DNA of 64,000 nucleotides, from assembly GCA_023376005.1 (NCBI GenBank), contig CM042145.1:66148974-66212973 (forward strand), in the 5' to 3' direction. The stretch comes from Doryteuthis pealeii. Taxonomy: Eukaryota; Mollusca; Cephalopoda; Myopsida; Loliginidae. This document shows, piece by piece, positions 1-10,551 of the stretch. Under the pieces are notes generated by a model. The model was not told the origin of the DNA. It saw nothing but the letters and a program-made list of their open reading frames with translations, and did no database searches. Made by a program: the position numbers and the translations under genes. Every line of letters starts with the position of its first letter. Within the stretch, counting starts at the first letter, position 1.

Positions 1-804
1 TAAAAGTCCTCTTATCGTAACTTGTTTTTAGCTACGTTAAATTTCAGTTGATTTAACAGTGCAAAAATGAAAACATTGTTTTTCAATCATAATTTTAATT
101 ATTTTCGTAAGCTGATAAAAAATTTAAAAAATCATCAGGAGTTTGTTTAATGTTTTTTCTTTCAAATGGAAAAAATCTTTTCAACGAAATATTATTTTTT
201 CTGCAAGTTTCATTGTGTTAAATGTAGGGGGGGTAAATTGCACAGGGTCAAATTGGTGGTACCTATCATACATTCATACAATTTCCTTGATATAGTTATT
301 CAGACTCTTATCTTTAGAAAAAAAGTAAAAGAATTTTTCTGGCGCGTCATTTTTTTTTTTTTATCTCCTAAAATAAAATGGAGGAGGTGGGGGGGCTCGT
401 AAAAAAATATTTCCCCTAATATATTTTAGAAAAAAACTATTTCAGATGTATTTACATCCAATGGTAAACATTTATGGAAATTTTCGGGAAAATCAGATTA
501 TTAATTGATTTTTCATAGAATTTTTTTTAAATCCTCTTATCGTAACTTGTTTTTAGCTACGTTAAATTTCAGTTGATTTAACAGTGCAAAAATGAAAACA
601 TTGTTTTTCAATCATAATTTTCATTATTTCTGTATGCTGAAAAAAATTGTTTTAAATCATCAGGAGTTTATTTTATGTTTTTTCTTTCAAATGGAAAAAA
701 AAATTTTTCAAGAAAATATTAAATTTTCTGCAAGTTTCATTGTGTTAGATATGGGGGGGGGGGGGGGTAAATTTCACAGGGTCAAATTGGTGGTACCTAT
801 AGAT
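1..804. repeat. Direct duplication of a dispersed repeat (1-267 and 531-804)
   Basis: About 270 bases at the window start recur almost unchanged at 531-804, both ending in a G-run followed by a shared GGTGGTACCTAT motif. The intervening 263 bases are AT-rich. A further copy in opposite orientation, itself split by an insertion, lies at about 15400-15514 and 16475-16560. This is therefore an interspersed repeat with a local tandem copy. No long coding frame is present. Confidence 0.8.
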
Positions 805-1004
805 TAGGTATAAAAGCATTACAATTCATGGAAATACCTGAAACTTTTGAGACGGTTAAGGCTAGTGTTATGGTTAGACTACTTGAGGAGTTTTTATACG
901 TAAAATGCGATTCTAATATTATCTCTTGCGCTCTATTCTGCATTTATAACGTTAAAAGTAGGGTTGCGCAAAATCCATATGGAGAAGTAATAAACTTTTA
1001 TTAA
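801..1004 (+). other. Short open frame of unknown origin (67 codons)
   Basis: From AGA at 801 to TAA at 1002-1004 the frame stays open and looks protein-like (acidic start, then hydrophobic and Cys-containing stretches such as LLEEFLYVKCDSN). There is no in-frame ATG at its start, but an AG precedes position 801, so it could be an exon end or a scrap of a TE gene. I do not recognise it. Confidence 0.2.
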
Positions 1005-1648
1005 AAAAAAATTTTTTTAAATTCTAACTATTACCAAAAATCGGGGATTTTAATGATATTTTCACTACTTTATTCATTAGGCACTGCCAAAGTTGCTGTA
1101 AAATCTGTATTTTACAAAATAAATTCATCCCCCCTCCCTCCCAATTGAAAAACAATTACCAAAAATTGGGGGATTATCCGATTTTAATGAAATTTTCAGT
1201 GTTGATTTATCAATGAATGAATGAATTTTATAATGCATCAGTTATTTTTCAAAACTTTCTGGGTTTTTTGGGTGTTGTTTTTTTTTTTTTGTTTTTTTTG
1301 TTTTTTTTCAGGTCATTTTATTTTTGGGGCATAAAATATCGGTGGGGTAATATAAAGTTGAATAATTATAGTATAAATAAAAAAGACAAAAGACCGAATG
1401 TGTAAATTGGAAAAAAAAAAAAAATTAAGGGAGCTATCCTGGTAGAAAATAAGTACCAAAAATCGGAAATTAAAATGTAAAATAAAAACTAAAATAATTT
1501 TTGGAGATCTATTTAAAAAAATTTTTTTTTTTACTCTTTTCGATAATTATTTAATTGGCTATTATCTTATAAAAGAAAAAACTATACATCGATATTTGTT
1601 CCATTTAGGGGTGGGTTAAATTTTTAATAGTTTTTCTACAAAAATTAT
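1005..1648. other. AT-rich spacer
   Basis: Homopolymer-rich sequence with poly-T, poly-A and short TTTTTTG repeats. A segment around 1140-1220 resembles 3020-3090 read in the opposite direction, so it contains pieces of another dispersed repeat. No gene is supported. Confidence 0.5.
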
Positions 1649-2868
1649 TGTGACACTATGGACATTAGGGGGTTAATCCTTATCCTGTGGTCGTTAAAGG
1701 GTTGATATCTCCTGATACTGAAAACACCAAGATTCTAAAAATAATATAGGATTATTTTTTGGGGAAAGAAAGCGATAAAATTTTGTTTTGAGGAAAGACG
1801 TTTTCATCTGAATCATTATTAAGATAGCGTATATTTTCTCAGTAAGTAGAAAATTCAAACTTAGGGAACCATATGCCCCTTTTGACGAATGGACTTGTCA
1901 AATGAATTGAAAGAAGAAAATAAGTTGAGGACTTTCTGTTTTGGTTCCCAGAGTCTGGACTTAGGGACAGCACCTATGAAAACCGAAAGTACGAATTGGG
2001 CATATGGCAAATCTCAAAATGATACAAAGGAAGCCTTGTGGCTTGACCGAGAATAATTGATTAATGAGCTTCGATTTGGGAAATCCCTTTACCCAAATAC
2101 TTTTGCTGAGTGGGTGAAAGTTGACGCCCCTAAAAAGTGGTAGTCACAATATGGGTAATAGTAACAGAAAGGGATTTTAGAAGGTTGGAGAAAAGGGGTT
2201 GTGCTTAGAATTTTGGTAACTTCGCATTTTTCCAAGTTTGGGATTTTAAGATTTCAAACACAGGAATGATGGACGCGAATTGATTAGAAACTGACATTAG
2301 GGAAGACACTTCTTCCCCCGTCTGACCATACCCTGTAATTGGGCGATTATTACTTAAGCGAGCTGATTTTGGGGCTCGCCGCACTTGCCAGCCCGTTGCC
2401 CAGAGATTCTGTTGCTGTGAGACGCGTTGTCGTCTGAGATAAGCCAACTCCAATACCAACCCTGATAGAAATTACCAACTCCTGCCCTTGAACCAGTCTG
2501 GAGTGTCACTCCTCCGACTTGAACATTTTTCCTGCAAACAACTTTATTTTGTACAGACTAGCTTTGCCTGTATATAAAAGCATTTTAACTTTACAAGCAA
2601 TTGTTAAAGTGTTATTCTGTGTAACCCTTTGCCAGCTGTGGACTACATCTTTTATCCAGCAGTGACCTTCACCTTTCTCACAATTCTAAAAATTCACAAC
2701 GTGGGGGTGGAAAGGTGTGGGGTTGCATCCCTGAGGAGAAAACCAACAACAGGAGGTGAAACAGATCTACAGTTTTATTAGTCAAATTGGTGTTTACACT
2801 AATTGACTGATTGGGGTCTCTGTCTTAATTAGAGGCACCCGGCTAAAGGTTTATATTATTAGATAACG
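1649..2868 (+). mobile_element. Long LTR of a retroelement (family L1), 3'-truncated
   Basis: It starts TGTGACACTATGGAC and is related to 9235-9928 (+), 31489-32059 (-) and 60912-61786 (-). The four copies share the GGGGGTTAATCCTTATCCTG block near the start and, in three of them, a block at 2600-2868 containing AACCCTTTGCCAGCTGTGGA. Relative to the other copies it stops at about 2868, before the expected LTR end, so no intact terminus or target duplication can be shown. Piecing the copies together by eye, the parent LTR would be about 1.3-1.4 kb, unusually long for a gypsy-type element. Confidence 0.75.
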
Positions 2869-4294
2869 ATAATAAACTAAAGTAGTTATTAAATAGATAT
2901 ATTTTTTAGAATCTAAAAATTTGAAACTTAAAATTAGGTTTTTCATATTTTAAATGAATTTTGTATATTTACTATAGCAGAAATACCTAATTAAATCAGA
3001 AAATTTTGAAATAAAATAACTAATGCCTTATAAAATTCATTCATTGATAAATCAACACAGAAAATTTCATTAAAATCGGATAATTTCCTGATTTGTTGGT
3101 AAAAAAAAAATCTTCGACTGGGGATGGGGGTTAAATTTATTTTGTATAATACAGATTTTACGTCATCTTAGACAGCGTTTACTGCCATGTTTACGATATA
3201 TTTGAGCAAAGTTGACCAAAAAAATAGTTAAAATGTATTAAGAATAAATTACGAGCAATATTATTTTTTTATTTTATTTTTTTTTTTTTTATTGATGCTC
3301 ATTATGTTACTACTTTTTGACTTTGATAAGCAATTTGACTTGAATAATCAATTTAATTTTAATTTGTTTTTAAAATGAAAACATGTCAACATTTTGACAC
3401 TGCCTATTATTCATTGATGACTTAATTTTATAATGAATAGTTTTTTTATTAAAAGAAATTGAAAAAAAAAAGTTTTTTATCAGAATGAATTTTTTTTTTT
3501 TTTTTCTGATACAATTGGTCTATTTTTATTCACTTAAAAATGGAATAGTGAATTTTAAACGTTTGGAAGCATTTGTTTTTATCCTTTTTAGTTTTAAGAA
3601 AAAACAGATTCATTGGTTAAATGAAATTAATTTAAATCACTTGAGTAAAAAGAATGGGAAGAGGGGAATAAATTGAGAGATTTAAAACCCACATGCATAC
3701 ACATTACCTTAAAAAAATGACATTACCTTTTTAAAAAAATCACTCCAAAACACAACACACTAAAACAACCATAAACACACACACATGAGTGCCATATTAA
3801 ATATAAACAAAAGCTAACAAACTAAACATATACACAGGTAGGGAAGGGCTTGACCCCACACACACATCCACACCTGTTGATTTCAGTTTTCAAAATCAAT
3901 GGAAAAAAAAGTCTGTCAATTAAATTAAAACCAACTAAACCTCACATGAACATGCACACCTGCGAACACACTGATGTTAAAAATTAACCAGGCAGGAAAG
4001 AGGAGTAGAAATGTGTATATATACATAGTTTTATTTATATATGGACATGGAATGTGGTTAATCGAAGCCTGAAAAAGATATCAGAAAATCTGAAACTCTT
4101 GTCACTGGTGTAAAAAGAAACTATTCATTTTGTGGACCTTTTCCTTTATAAAATATTGTATTATATTATTAGTTTTTTTTACAAGAAAATTTGAGTCAAT
4201 GTTTCATATGAAAACTCAAATAGAATCCTCTAGAAATTCTTTGTCATTTAAGTTTTCTGCTATACTGTAAACTTCTTTTTGTTTATTTTCCCAG
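2869..4294. other. AT-rich flank upstream of the first recognised exon
   Basis: Contains poly-T tracts (3266-3290, 3490-3505), a CA-rich stretch at 3700-3970 and short (TA) runs. No coding frame beyond chance length. A promoter or first exon of the downstream gene could lie here, but I see no convincing TATA or initiator context. Confidence 0.4.
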
Positions 4295-4404
4295 ATGTTT
4301 TCCATTCTTCTATGGATGTTGCCCAACAGATTGGATACTGTCCAAGTCTTAAACAAGTTCCACCCCAACAGGAACAGCTGCACCAGGCGAAAGTTAAAAA
4401 TGAG
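4295..4404 (+). CDS. Candidate exon, Gln-rich N-terminal part of the GATA-like zinc-finger gene
   Basis: A pyrimidine-rich tract and CCCAG precede position 4295, and GAG|GTACAT follows 4404, giving canonical splice borders. One frame is open through all 110 bases (2 nt carried in, then 36 codons ending in phase 0). It encodes a polar Gln-rich peptide with VAQQIGYCPSLKQVPPQQEQ. The style matches the Gln/Ser/Thr-rich terminal exon at 16611, and strand and position fit the same transcription unit. It does not join the 6525 exon directly: that exon needs one carried-in base, this one ends in phase 0, so an exon of 3n+1 bases may be missing. A chance open frame cannot be excluded. Confidence 0.45.
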
Positions 4405-4523
4405 GTACATTAATATCAATCATTATTTTACAATAAGGAACTCTCCAATGAAATGGGCTTGAAAGATTTCACTTTTTTATTTATCAAATTATTTTCTTTG
4501 TTTCTTATGTAAAATGTCTATGA

Positions 4524-4920
4524 CATGCAACACTCCAATTAACTCTATGGATAGACTGAGTATTTTAGCCTTGGTAATGTCACCATGACATGCAACACTC
4601 CACTTTGGCCCTTACTTAGGCTAATCGGTCGGAGAGGCACCCTCCGATCAATCAGCTGGTCACATCAAACCCTAGCATCTATATGATTGTCCCAAGCCTA
4701 TTGCCCTTATGGCAAGCCTCAACACTTTTTATCCTATGTGTTAGAAGGCGGTGGCTGAAGGTCTTTATGTCCTGGGAATAACGATCAAATCTATCTGATG
4801 GTGAGGTTCCAGTTCTGGAGGTCTGGGCAATGTGGAGCACCCTTTCATCACCCTTGCTCCCTGGTCCACTCTGATCCGAAATGGTAATACCATCTAGGGG
4901 GTGGGGTGGGGTAAATAGAA
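4524..4920 (+). repeat. Interspersed repeat family R3, copy a
   Basis: Matches 5690-6010 and the window end at 63950-64000 in the same orientation. Shared markers are CATGCAACACTCCACTTTGG, the CTTACTTAGGCT block, CTATCTGATGGTGAGGTTCC and GGAGGTCTGGGCAATGTGGA. The motif with ACATGCAACACTCCAA also appears just before, at about 4522-4545. No frame is conserved, so this is a non-coding, SINE-like or MITE-like element. Confidence 0.7.
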
Positions 4921-5582
4921 AAAAATTTTATAAAAAAAAATTAAGTATTCATTAAGAATGAATTTATTTCATAACTTTGTTGGCATTAAATGACCCCCCC
5001 CCCCCCCGGTTGATATGCTGTAAAACAAAAACAAACAAAATGTGAAATGTCCTTCAGGGAAACCAAGTAGAAAGTTTGGGTAAATGTAGCATTACCAGCA
5101 CTTTCACTAAAATCAGTGGACATTGACAAATTTTTACATAAGAATTCCAAGTTTTATCAAAATTGCTCCAGAAATAAAGAAATGGTAAAGAAATTACTAA
5201 ATTTCTTGTTTTGAATTGGTCTGTGATTTGACATATTTTTTGAACAAAATCCTGTCCACTTTTGTACCCCCAATTTCAGGGCTTTAAATTCTTATGGCTG
5301 GGGATGTTTGAATAATTCAAACAGTTTTGAACTCCATTTACAGAGCTCTATATAGCTTATATGATTAAATAACAATAACCTCAAATAAAATTTAAAAAAT
5401 CAACTGGGAATGCTAGTAAATGTATAGTTGAAATATTTTGAGAAAACTTTGACGAAATCCATTTTCAGTTTCATGTGACGGAATCTTAGAAAGTAATTTC
5501 ATCTAAAGTAAAGTAAATACAATTCTAAATGATAAAGACATCCATAAATTTTGCTCTTTTGGCTTGGGCAATAGAATACGCT
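4921..5582. other. Intronic AT-rich sequence
   Basis: Contains a C-run at 4993-5008 followed by GGTTGATATGCTGTAAAACA, which resembles the tail motif at 18730-18755 (GGGTTGATATGCCGTTAAAC). That shared tail suggests the 3' end of a SINE. Otherwise nothing recognised. Confidence 0.4.
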
Positions 5583-6016
5583 AACTGCACCTCCTGTATA
5601 GATGTAAGACCCCCTCCTTTAATGGGGCCACATGTTAGCCATGGGTGGTGACCCGTGATGCTTCAGGATGGAACCCTGGTGGCTAAGCAGTCCATAACAT
5701 GTAACACTCCAATTTGGCCTTTACTTAGGCTCGACAGGTGCTCGGGGAGTCCCCCCCCTCCTCCAATCAGTCAGCTAGTAACATCAAGCCCTAGCACCTA
5801 TATAAATTTACTGACCCTGTTGTTCTTATGCCCCCCCCTTAATATTTATCATATATGTGCTAAAAAGCAGTGGCTAAAGGTCTTAATGTTCTGTTTATGA
5901 AGTTAAACTCTATCTGATGGTGAAGTTCCAATTCTGAAGGTCTGGGAAATGTGGAGTACCCAATCATTACTCCTAGGTTCACTCTGACCCAGAGTGGTAG
6001 TACCTTTTAAGGTCCA
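5583..6016 (+). repeat. Interspersed repeat family R3, copy b (longer)
   Basis: Carries the same module as 4524-4920, preceded by an extra 5' module (AACTGCACCTCCTGTATAGA ... GGTGGCTAAGCAGTCC). The 5' module recurs at 63855-63975 (AACTGACTGCACC-like start, GGTTGAGCAGTCC end). So the full element has at least two modules, and copy a at 4524 lacks the first. Non-coding. Confidence 0.7.
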
Positions 6017-6231
6017 ATCTAAGAGTTAGATAAAAAAAATAGTTTGAAAAAAATAGTTGAATACCTATTAAGAATTAATAAAACAAAACATCTTTGGTAT
6101 AAAATAACCCAACAGGAGTTGAAAAGCCGTAAAATCCAACCATGGATTTACTGCTGTAATAGTCAATGTCTACATTTTTACTTAAATGACCTTAAAGAAT
6201 TTGCTATTATCATCATCTCTGTCCCAAAGGC

Positions 6232-6420
6232 ATTTCATCATGTGTATAATGGTTAGCGAGTCTTGCAGATCCATTACTACTAAATAGTGAGTTTGATCCT
6301 TGCTAGATGCCTCATACTTGCAACCTTGTGTCATATCCTACCTGTGGCGAACAGGTTAGGTAAATACCTTTTACATCTGGCCCATAAGAGTGATTACATT
6401 TAGTTTATATGAATTTTAAA
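6232..6420 (+). repeat. tRNA-derived SINE
   Basis: A box-A-like TGGTTAGCGAG at 6250-6260 and a box-B-like GAGTTTGATCC at 6289-6299 are spaced as in a tRNA-type RNA polymerase III promoter. The remaining tRNA fold is degenerate, so a working tRNA gene is not supported. The body continues to about 6420, where AT-rich intron resumes. Confidence 0.6.
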
Positions 6421-6524
6421 TCCAAATTCAACAACTATTTATTATGGTAAAGAATTAGTGAAATAAAATAAAAAATCTTTTTGTTTTTGTTTTTTTAAAA
6501 ATGATTTTTGTTTTTGCTTTTCAG

Positions 6525-6677
6525 GTCGTCAATTTCAATGTGATCTTTGTAAGTGTCCTTATGTCTGTAATCCTCTGTTGAAAAAAATCTCCAAATCAAA
6601 GAAACAAGTGACAGCAAGTCCTCGACACAAGATTGATCCAGTTACAGAAACTAAAATTACATTGTGCAATGCATGTG
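6525..6677 (+). CDS. Exon encoding the first half of a GATA-like zinc finger
   Basis: A pyrimidine tract ending TTTTCAG precedes 6525 and GTAAGT follows 6677. The 153-nt exon enters with two bases of a split codon and leaves with one. It encodes RQFQCDLCKCPYVCNPLL, then a basic SKSKKQ stretch, then KITLCNAC. The first Cys pair (CDLC) and the last (CNAC) give C-x2-C-x38-C-x2-C by my count, with two further Cys near the first pair. The final CNAC is typical of GATA-type fingers, although the loop is about twice the usual length. The split codon completes to Gly in the 10420 exon, giving LCNACGLSFDRP, so these two exons join in phase. Probably a nuclear DNA-binding or chromatin protein; I cannot name the orthologue. 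Confidence 0.85.
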
Positions 6678-6774
6678 GTAAGTTAAAGAGATTTACACAA
6701 TCCCATATTCATGAGGAAATGTTAAGTATTTACTACTTGTAATTTCATCCTGTATATATTTACCAACCCCTCCG

Positions 6775-7030
6775 CATGAGCAGGATGTGACACAACAAGG
6801 TCAATTCTTGAGTGGAATTTAACAGGTTTGAATTCAGTTTTCATTTTCCTACAATGGTTACCTAGCCATGGTTAAAGAGCCCAGTCTTGCTATTTTACCC
6901 ATATCTGGAGGGAGAGTAGTTGGATGCATACCTTTCCCAAGGTTATTAGAGCTATGTGAAATGCAAGCAGCCTCGTCTAGGATTTGAACTCTGTTTTACG
7001 AGTCCATTTCCTACATTACACCATATATGC
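6775..7030 (-). repeat. tRNA-derived SINE on the minus strand
   Basis: Read on the minus strand, a box-A-like TGGTGTAATGTAG (rc of 7011-7023) and a box-B-like GTTCAAATCCT (rc of 6979-6989) appear with pol III spacing. The body extends left to about 6775. No target duplication was identified. Non-coding. Confidence 0.5.
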
Positions 7031-7344
7031 CTACAGTAATTTCTTCCTGTAAACACTTAACAGATTTTCACTCAATTTTTTTTATTTTATATATTTAAAT
7101 TTTTTACCAGAATGAATTTTCCCTCTGAATTTTTGTTAACATTTTTCTTCCCTACTTCCAATTATTCATTTTATAAAATGTGCAAATTATTTTAATGTAA
7201 TTTCTTTTAATAAATGAATATTATAAATATAGATAAATATTTTAATAATATTTCATTTTAATAAATGAATCTTATTTTACCAATTATCCTTTTTATAAAT
7301 TGCTCAAATTATTTTTTGTAAATAACTTAAAAATAAAATCAATC
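7031..7344. other. AT-rich intron
   Basis: Dense A/T sequence with several AATAAA-like words. A short direct repeat of the TTTTAATAAATGAAT type occurs at 7200-7270. No gene or identifiable element. Confidence 0.5.
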
Positions 7345-7646
7345 AATAATTATATTTTGGACTGTTGTCCTCATCTTTGTGTATAAACACAATATTCAGG
7401 CGACTGTAACCTCAGGTTCTGTTTTATTCTGTCAATAAATCTGGTGGCATTTATGCTGCTTGAAGCACCATTCAGTGAGCAGTAACGATTAAGCTCTGAA
7501 AATGCATTTGAATTCATGGGTAATCATCTGAAGATGACTAGTTTTAAGATAATTAAAAGAAAAAAACTAAAACAGAGCCTAAGGTCTCAATGTTGTGTTT
7601 ATACACAATTATGGTGAGGACGACAGTCTGAAATATCATAATTATT
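7345..7646. mobile_element. Foldback MITE, about 300 bp
   Basis: The left arm (TTTTGGACTGTTGTCCTCAT, then GTGTATAAACACAATATT) is matched in reverse complement by the right arm at 7570-7646 (ATGTTGTGTTTATACACAAT, then GGTGAGGACGACAGTC). The arms are about 80 bp and imperfect. The outer GGACTRTTGTCCTCATCTTTG core is shared with the palindrome at 12451-12602, so both belong to one foldback family. The middle, with CAGTGAGCAGTAACG, has no coding frame. Confidence 0.75.
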
Positions 7647-8362
7647 CATATTAAACATCATCTCATAAATACACATAAAAATATATAAAATAAAATACTT
7701 CATTATTTTCAATCAATATTCTGCTTGTATCTATGACTTAAAAAAAAAAAAAAATTAGATTTTACAAATATCAGCCGATACTCAAATAAATTATTTTTTT
7801 AGATTTCTGACACAAATCCCTTAAATGACAATTGGGAAATCTTATTTTTCTTTGCACAATAAATTTTTTCTATCATACCAAAAAAATCTTTACATTTCAC
7901 TTGATCCTTTCAATCCATAGGCCTGATGTTTTGTGCTGAGTTCTATTTTATTGTATACCATAAACTCAATATTTTGTGTTCAAGATCCCATCAGATACTA
8001 TACTAAAAGTCTTTTCTTATTAGTAACAGTTTAAACTTTTTTAATGTTATGATCGGATAGCTTTACACAAAGATGCTTGCAGTGAACTTTTGTGTTTTGT
8101 ACTTGATTTAATCAATTATTTTTTATTTTTACGGTGAAATTTGTGAGCTCGGATAAAGGATATTTTGAGGGCCAAGAAGTTAAGGTTCATAGAGAATATC
8201 TTAGAATACGTTTTTTTGTTTTTTTTTGCATTGTAAAAGCAATTTGCTATATTAGTTATCAACCAGAGATGTTAATAAGAACTTACTTTTGTTATCTATC
8301 ATTATACTAAAGTTAGTATATCAGTTTTGTCTCCTAAAGGCTTTTTTACTGTTTAGTTTAAT
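7647..8362. other. AT-rich intron
   Basis: Includes an A-run (7741-7754), AT-rich filler and no frame longer than expected by chance. Nothing identifiable until the LTR at 8363. Confidence 0.5.
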
Positions 8363-8827
8363 TGTTACATATTAATTGGATCCCTATTACTTTTTAAGGT
8401 AGTATAGAAATCCTTATGGCAATCAGTACAGCTGATGGCCTTGAGAGTGAGTGACAATGCTTGACCTCACTCTCACCTTGGGGATAGAATCGTGAGAACG
8501 GAACCCCGATAGAAAGCTCCCTTCCGGTTTAAAGTGGGCAACTCGGTCAGTTGCAGTTAGTCAGTTGCAGAGTTAGAAGCTAGCAAGATGTGACTCTCCG
8601 CGCGCATTTGTCTGGCTTGGGGTTCATGAATAAAGTAACATCATTGTAAATCGAAGTCTTGTTGTTATTACTAAAAGCTAACAATGACACAAGGCTTCTG
8701 ATAAGAAATGGTCCCCAACAGAACCAGACACGGAACCCCCAATAGAAGACCAGACCAAGATAGAAGACTAGACGATCAGAAGACGGCCGGAAAAATAACC
8801 AGAGTAAGACGTAAGAAGTATATAACA
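8363..8827 (+). mobile_element. Solo LTR, family S (465 bp) with TAAT target duplication
   Basis: Starts TGTTACATATTAATTGG and ends GTATATAACA, with TAAT on both sides (8359-8362 and 8828-8831). The body carries a GAATAAAGTAAC polyadenylation-like word near 8628 and the family block CAATGACACAAGGCTTCTGA. Related copies in opposite orientation lie at 22895-23404, 25194-25728, 30219-30747, 45328-45821 and 46698-47254. No internal retroelement sequence is attached, so it is either a recombined solo LTR or a short non-autonomous element. Confidence 0.85.
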
Positions 8828-8953
8828 TAATGACACAAAGGTTATACTAAATTATTTCTTATTTTTAGGATTATGTTTGAAAAAAAATCCCATTTTAATT
8901 GGTTCTAATTAGTTGTAATTTGAAATTAAGTAAAAAAACTGACTGTCCTCACT

Positions 8954-10415
8954 TCACATTCTGCCTATCACTTTTTCCCTCTCTATGTATATCTTGATTA
9001 CCTTGTCATCATATGTTAGTTTCTCTGGGAGAGTAGAGAGAGAGATAGAATATGAAATGTATGTTTAATTTCATAAGCAGCAACCCGTAGCTTAGATTAG
9101 GTCAAATTTCCTTTCTTAGAAATCTTACAAAATGATTTTAAATGTTTTGTCCGGCGTATTTATTTAAAAAAAAAAATTAATTAGCTTTGCAAACTCACTT
9201 TTCCCTAATCTCAATTATCTACCAGAGCTCAATGTATGACACTATGGACATTAGGGGGTTAATCCTTATCCTGTAGTCATTAAAGGGTTGATGTCTCCTG
9301 ATATTGGAAACACCAAGGTTCTAAAAATAATATAAAATTCTGTTTTGGGAAAGAGATGTTTTCATCTGAATTTTATTGAGTAGCGTATATTTTCTTGGTA
9401 AATAGAAATTCAACTCTAGGAAACCATATGCCCCCTTGATGAATGGACTTGTCAAAATAAATGAAAGAAATTAAGTTTGGAAATTTCGGGTATAGATAAT
9501 TTTAAATTCACAGAGTCCAGACAACATTAAAATAGATGAAAAGATTATTTTGCTCCTGGGACGGGGATTCACCCCGGTAAACCGAAAGTGCAAACTGGCA
9601 TATGGTAAATTTCTGAAGGATACAAAGAGAGCCTTTTAGTTCAGCCGAGAATAATTGATTAATGAGCTTCGATTTGGGAAAATCCCTTACCTAAGTACTT
9701 TTTGCTGAGTGGGCGAAAGTTGATGCCCCTAAAGAGTGGTAGTCACAATAAGCATCAAGAGAGGAGGAGGAAAGCTATCCTCCCATTATCCTCATTGTAG
9801 GTAATGGTAACAGAAAGGGATTTTAGAAGGTTGGAGAAAAAGGGGTTGTGCTTAGAATTTTGGCAACGTCGCATTTTCCAAGTTTGGGATTTTGAGAATA
9901 CAGACAAAGGAATGATGAATACAACTTAATTATTTTTCTTTTCTCTTTAATTGTCACATTCTGCCTATCACTTTTTCCCTCTCTACGTATATCTTGATTA
10001 CCTTGTCGTTATATGTTAGTTTCTCTGGGAGAGTAGAGAGAGAGAGAGAGATAGAATTTGAAATGTATGTTAAATTTCATAAGCAGCAACCCGTAGCTTA
10101 GATTAGGTCAAATTTCCTTTCTTAGAAATCTTACAAAATGACTTTAATGTTTTGTCCAGCGTATTTATTTTTTTTAAAATTAATTAGCTTTGCAAACTCA
10201 CTTTTCCCTAATCTCATTATCTACCAGAGCTCAATGGGTGACCCAATGGCTCATGATTTGTCTAGTTTATATATAAATTGCTTTAGTGCCTTTAGTTGTA
10301 GTAAATGTTACATCTTTCTTTTGCTCTTTTTAAAAGAAAAAATGATGGATAATCTGAATGTAAAGAAACCTGCAAAGTCATCTCTTATAAAAAAATTTTC
10401 TTTTCTCTTTAATTG
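8954..10415 (+). repeat. Tandem duplication, period 1000 bp, of the segment before the 10420 exon
   Basis: TCACATTCTGCCTATCACTT at 8954 recurs at 9954, exactly 1000 bases later, and the copies stay nearly identical for about 281 bases through CTACCAGAGCTCAATG. The first copy is then replaced by an LTR fragment (9235-9928) and resumes at 9933-9953 with the pyrimidine tract TTTTTCTTTTCTCTTTAATTG. The second copy runs uninterrupted to the same tract at 10396-10415, directly before the CTAG acceptor of the next exon. The first copy thus carries a spare pyrimidine tract without the AG. Confidence 0.8.
9235..9928 (+). mobile_element. LTR fragment, family L1, inside the first tandem copy
   Basis: Begins close to the family start (TATGACACTATGGAC; the 1649 copy has TGTGACACTATGGAC) and follows it through the GGGGGTTAATCC, GGAAACCATATGCCCCC and GAATAATTGATTAATGAGCT blocks, ending near the point that corresponds to 2280 in the first copy. 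It lacks the 3' half. About 160 bases of the duplicated host unit are missing here relative to the copy at 9954, so insertion was accompanied or followed by deletion. Confidence 0.75.
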
Positions 10416-10419
10416 CTAG

Positions 10420-10551
10420 GCTTGTCTTTTGATCGTCCTCGTAAAAATAAAAAGGTACCTGTTGTGCCAAGTACAGAGGAAAAAAACAAATATTTTGAAG
10501 AATCCCAAAAATTTGCTTCTAATTTGGCTGTCAAGATGCAAGATCCAAACG
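10420..10551 (+). CDS. Exon encoding the second half of the GATA-like finger and its basic tail
   Basis: The acceptor is TTTAATTGCTAG|GC, and the leading GC completes the Gly codon split from the 6525 exon. The peptide continues LSFDRPRKNKKVPVVPST, then an amphipathic stretch with EESQKFASNLAVKMQD. The basic RPRKNKK directly after CNACG matches the position of the basic tail in GATA fingers. The strongest donor is AACG|GTAAGG at 10551/10552, giving phase 1. An alternative donor GGAAA|GTTAGT near 10605 would leave the frame in phase 0 and join the 13713 exon directly. I cannot decide between them from sequence alone. Confidence 0.8.

Noticed and set aside
2205..2459. Minus-strand frame of 84 codons in the first LTR
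   Set aside because: Not preserved in the related LTR copies at 9.2, 31.5 and 60.9 kb, so probably chance.
6250..6330. Possible tRNA gene
   Set aside because: Boxes A and B are recognisable but the acceptor and anticodon stems do not fold, so a SINE is the better reading.
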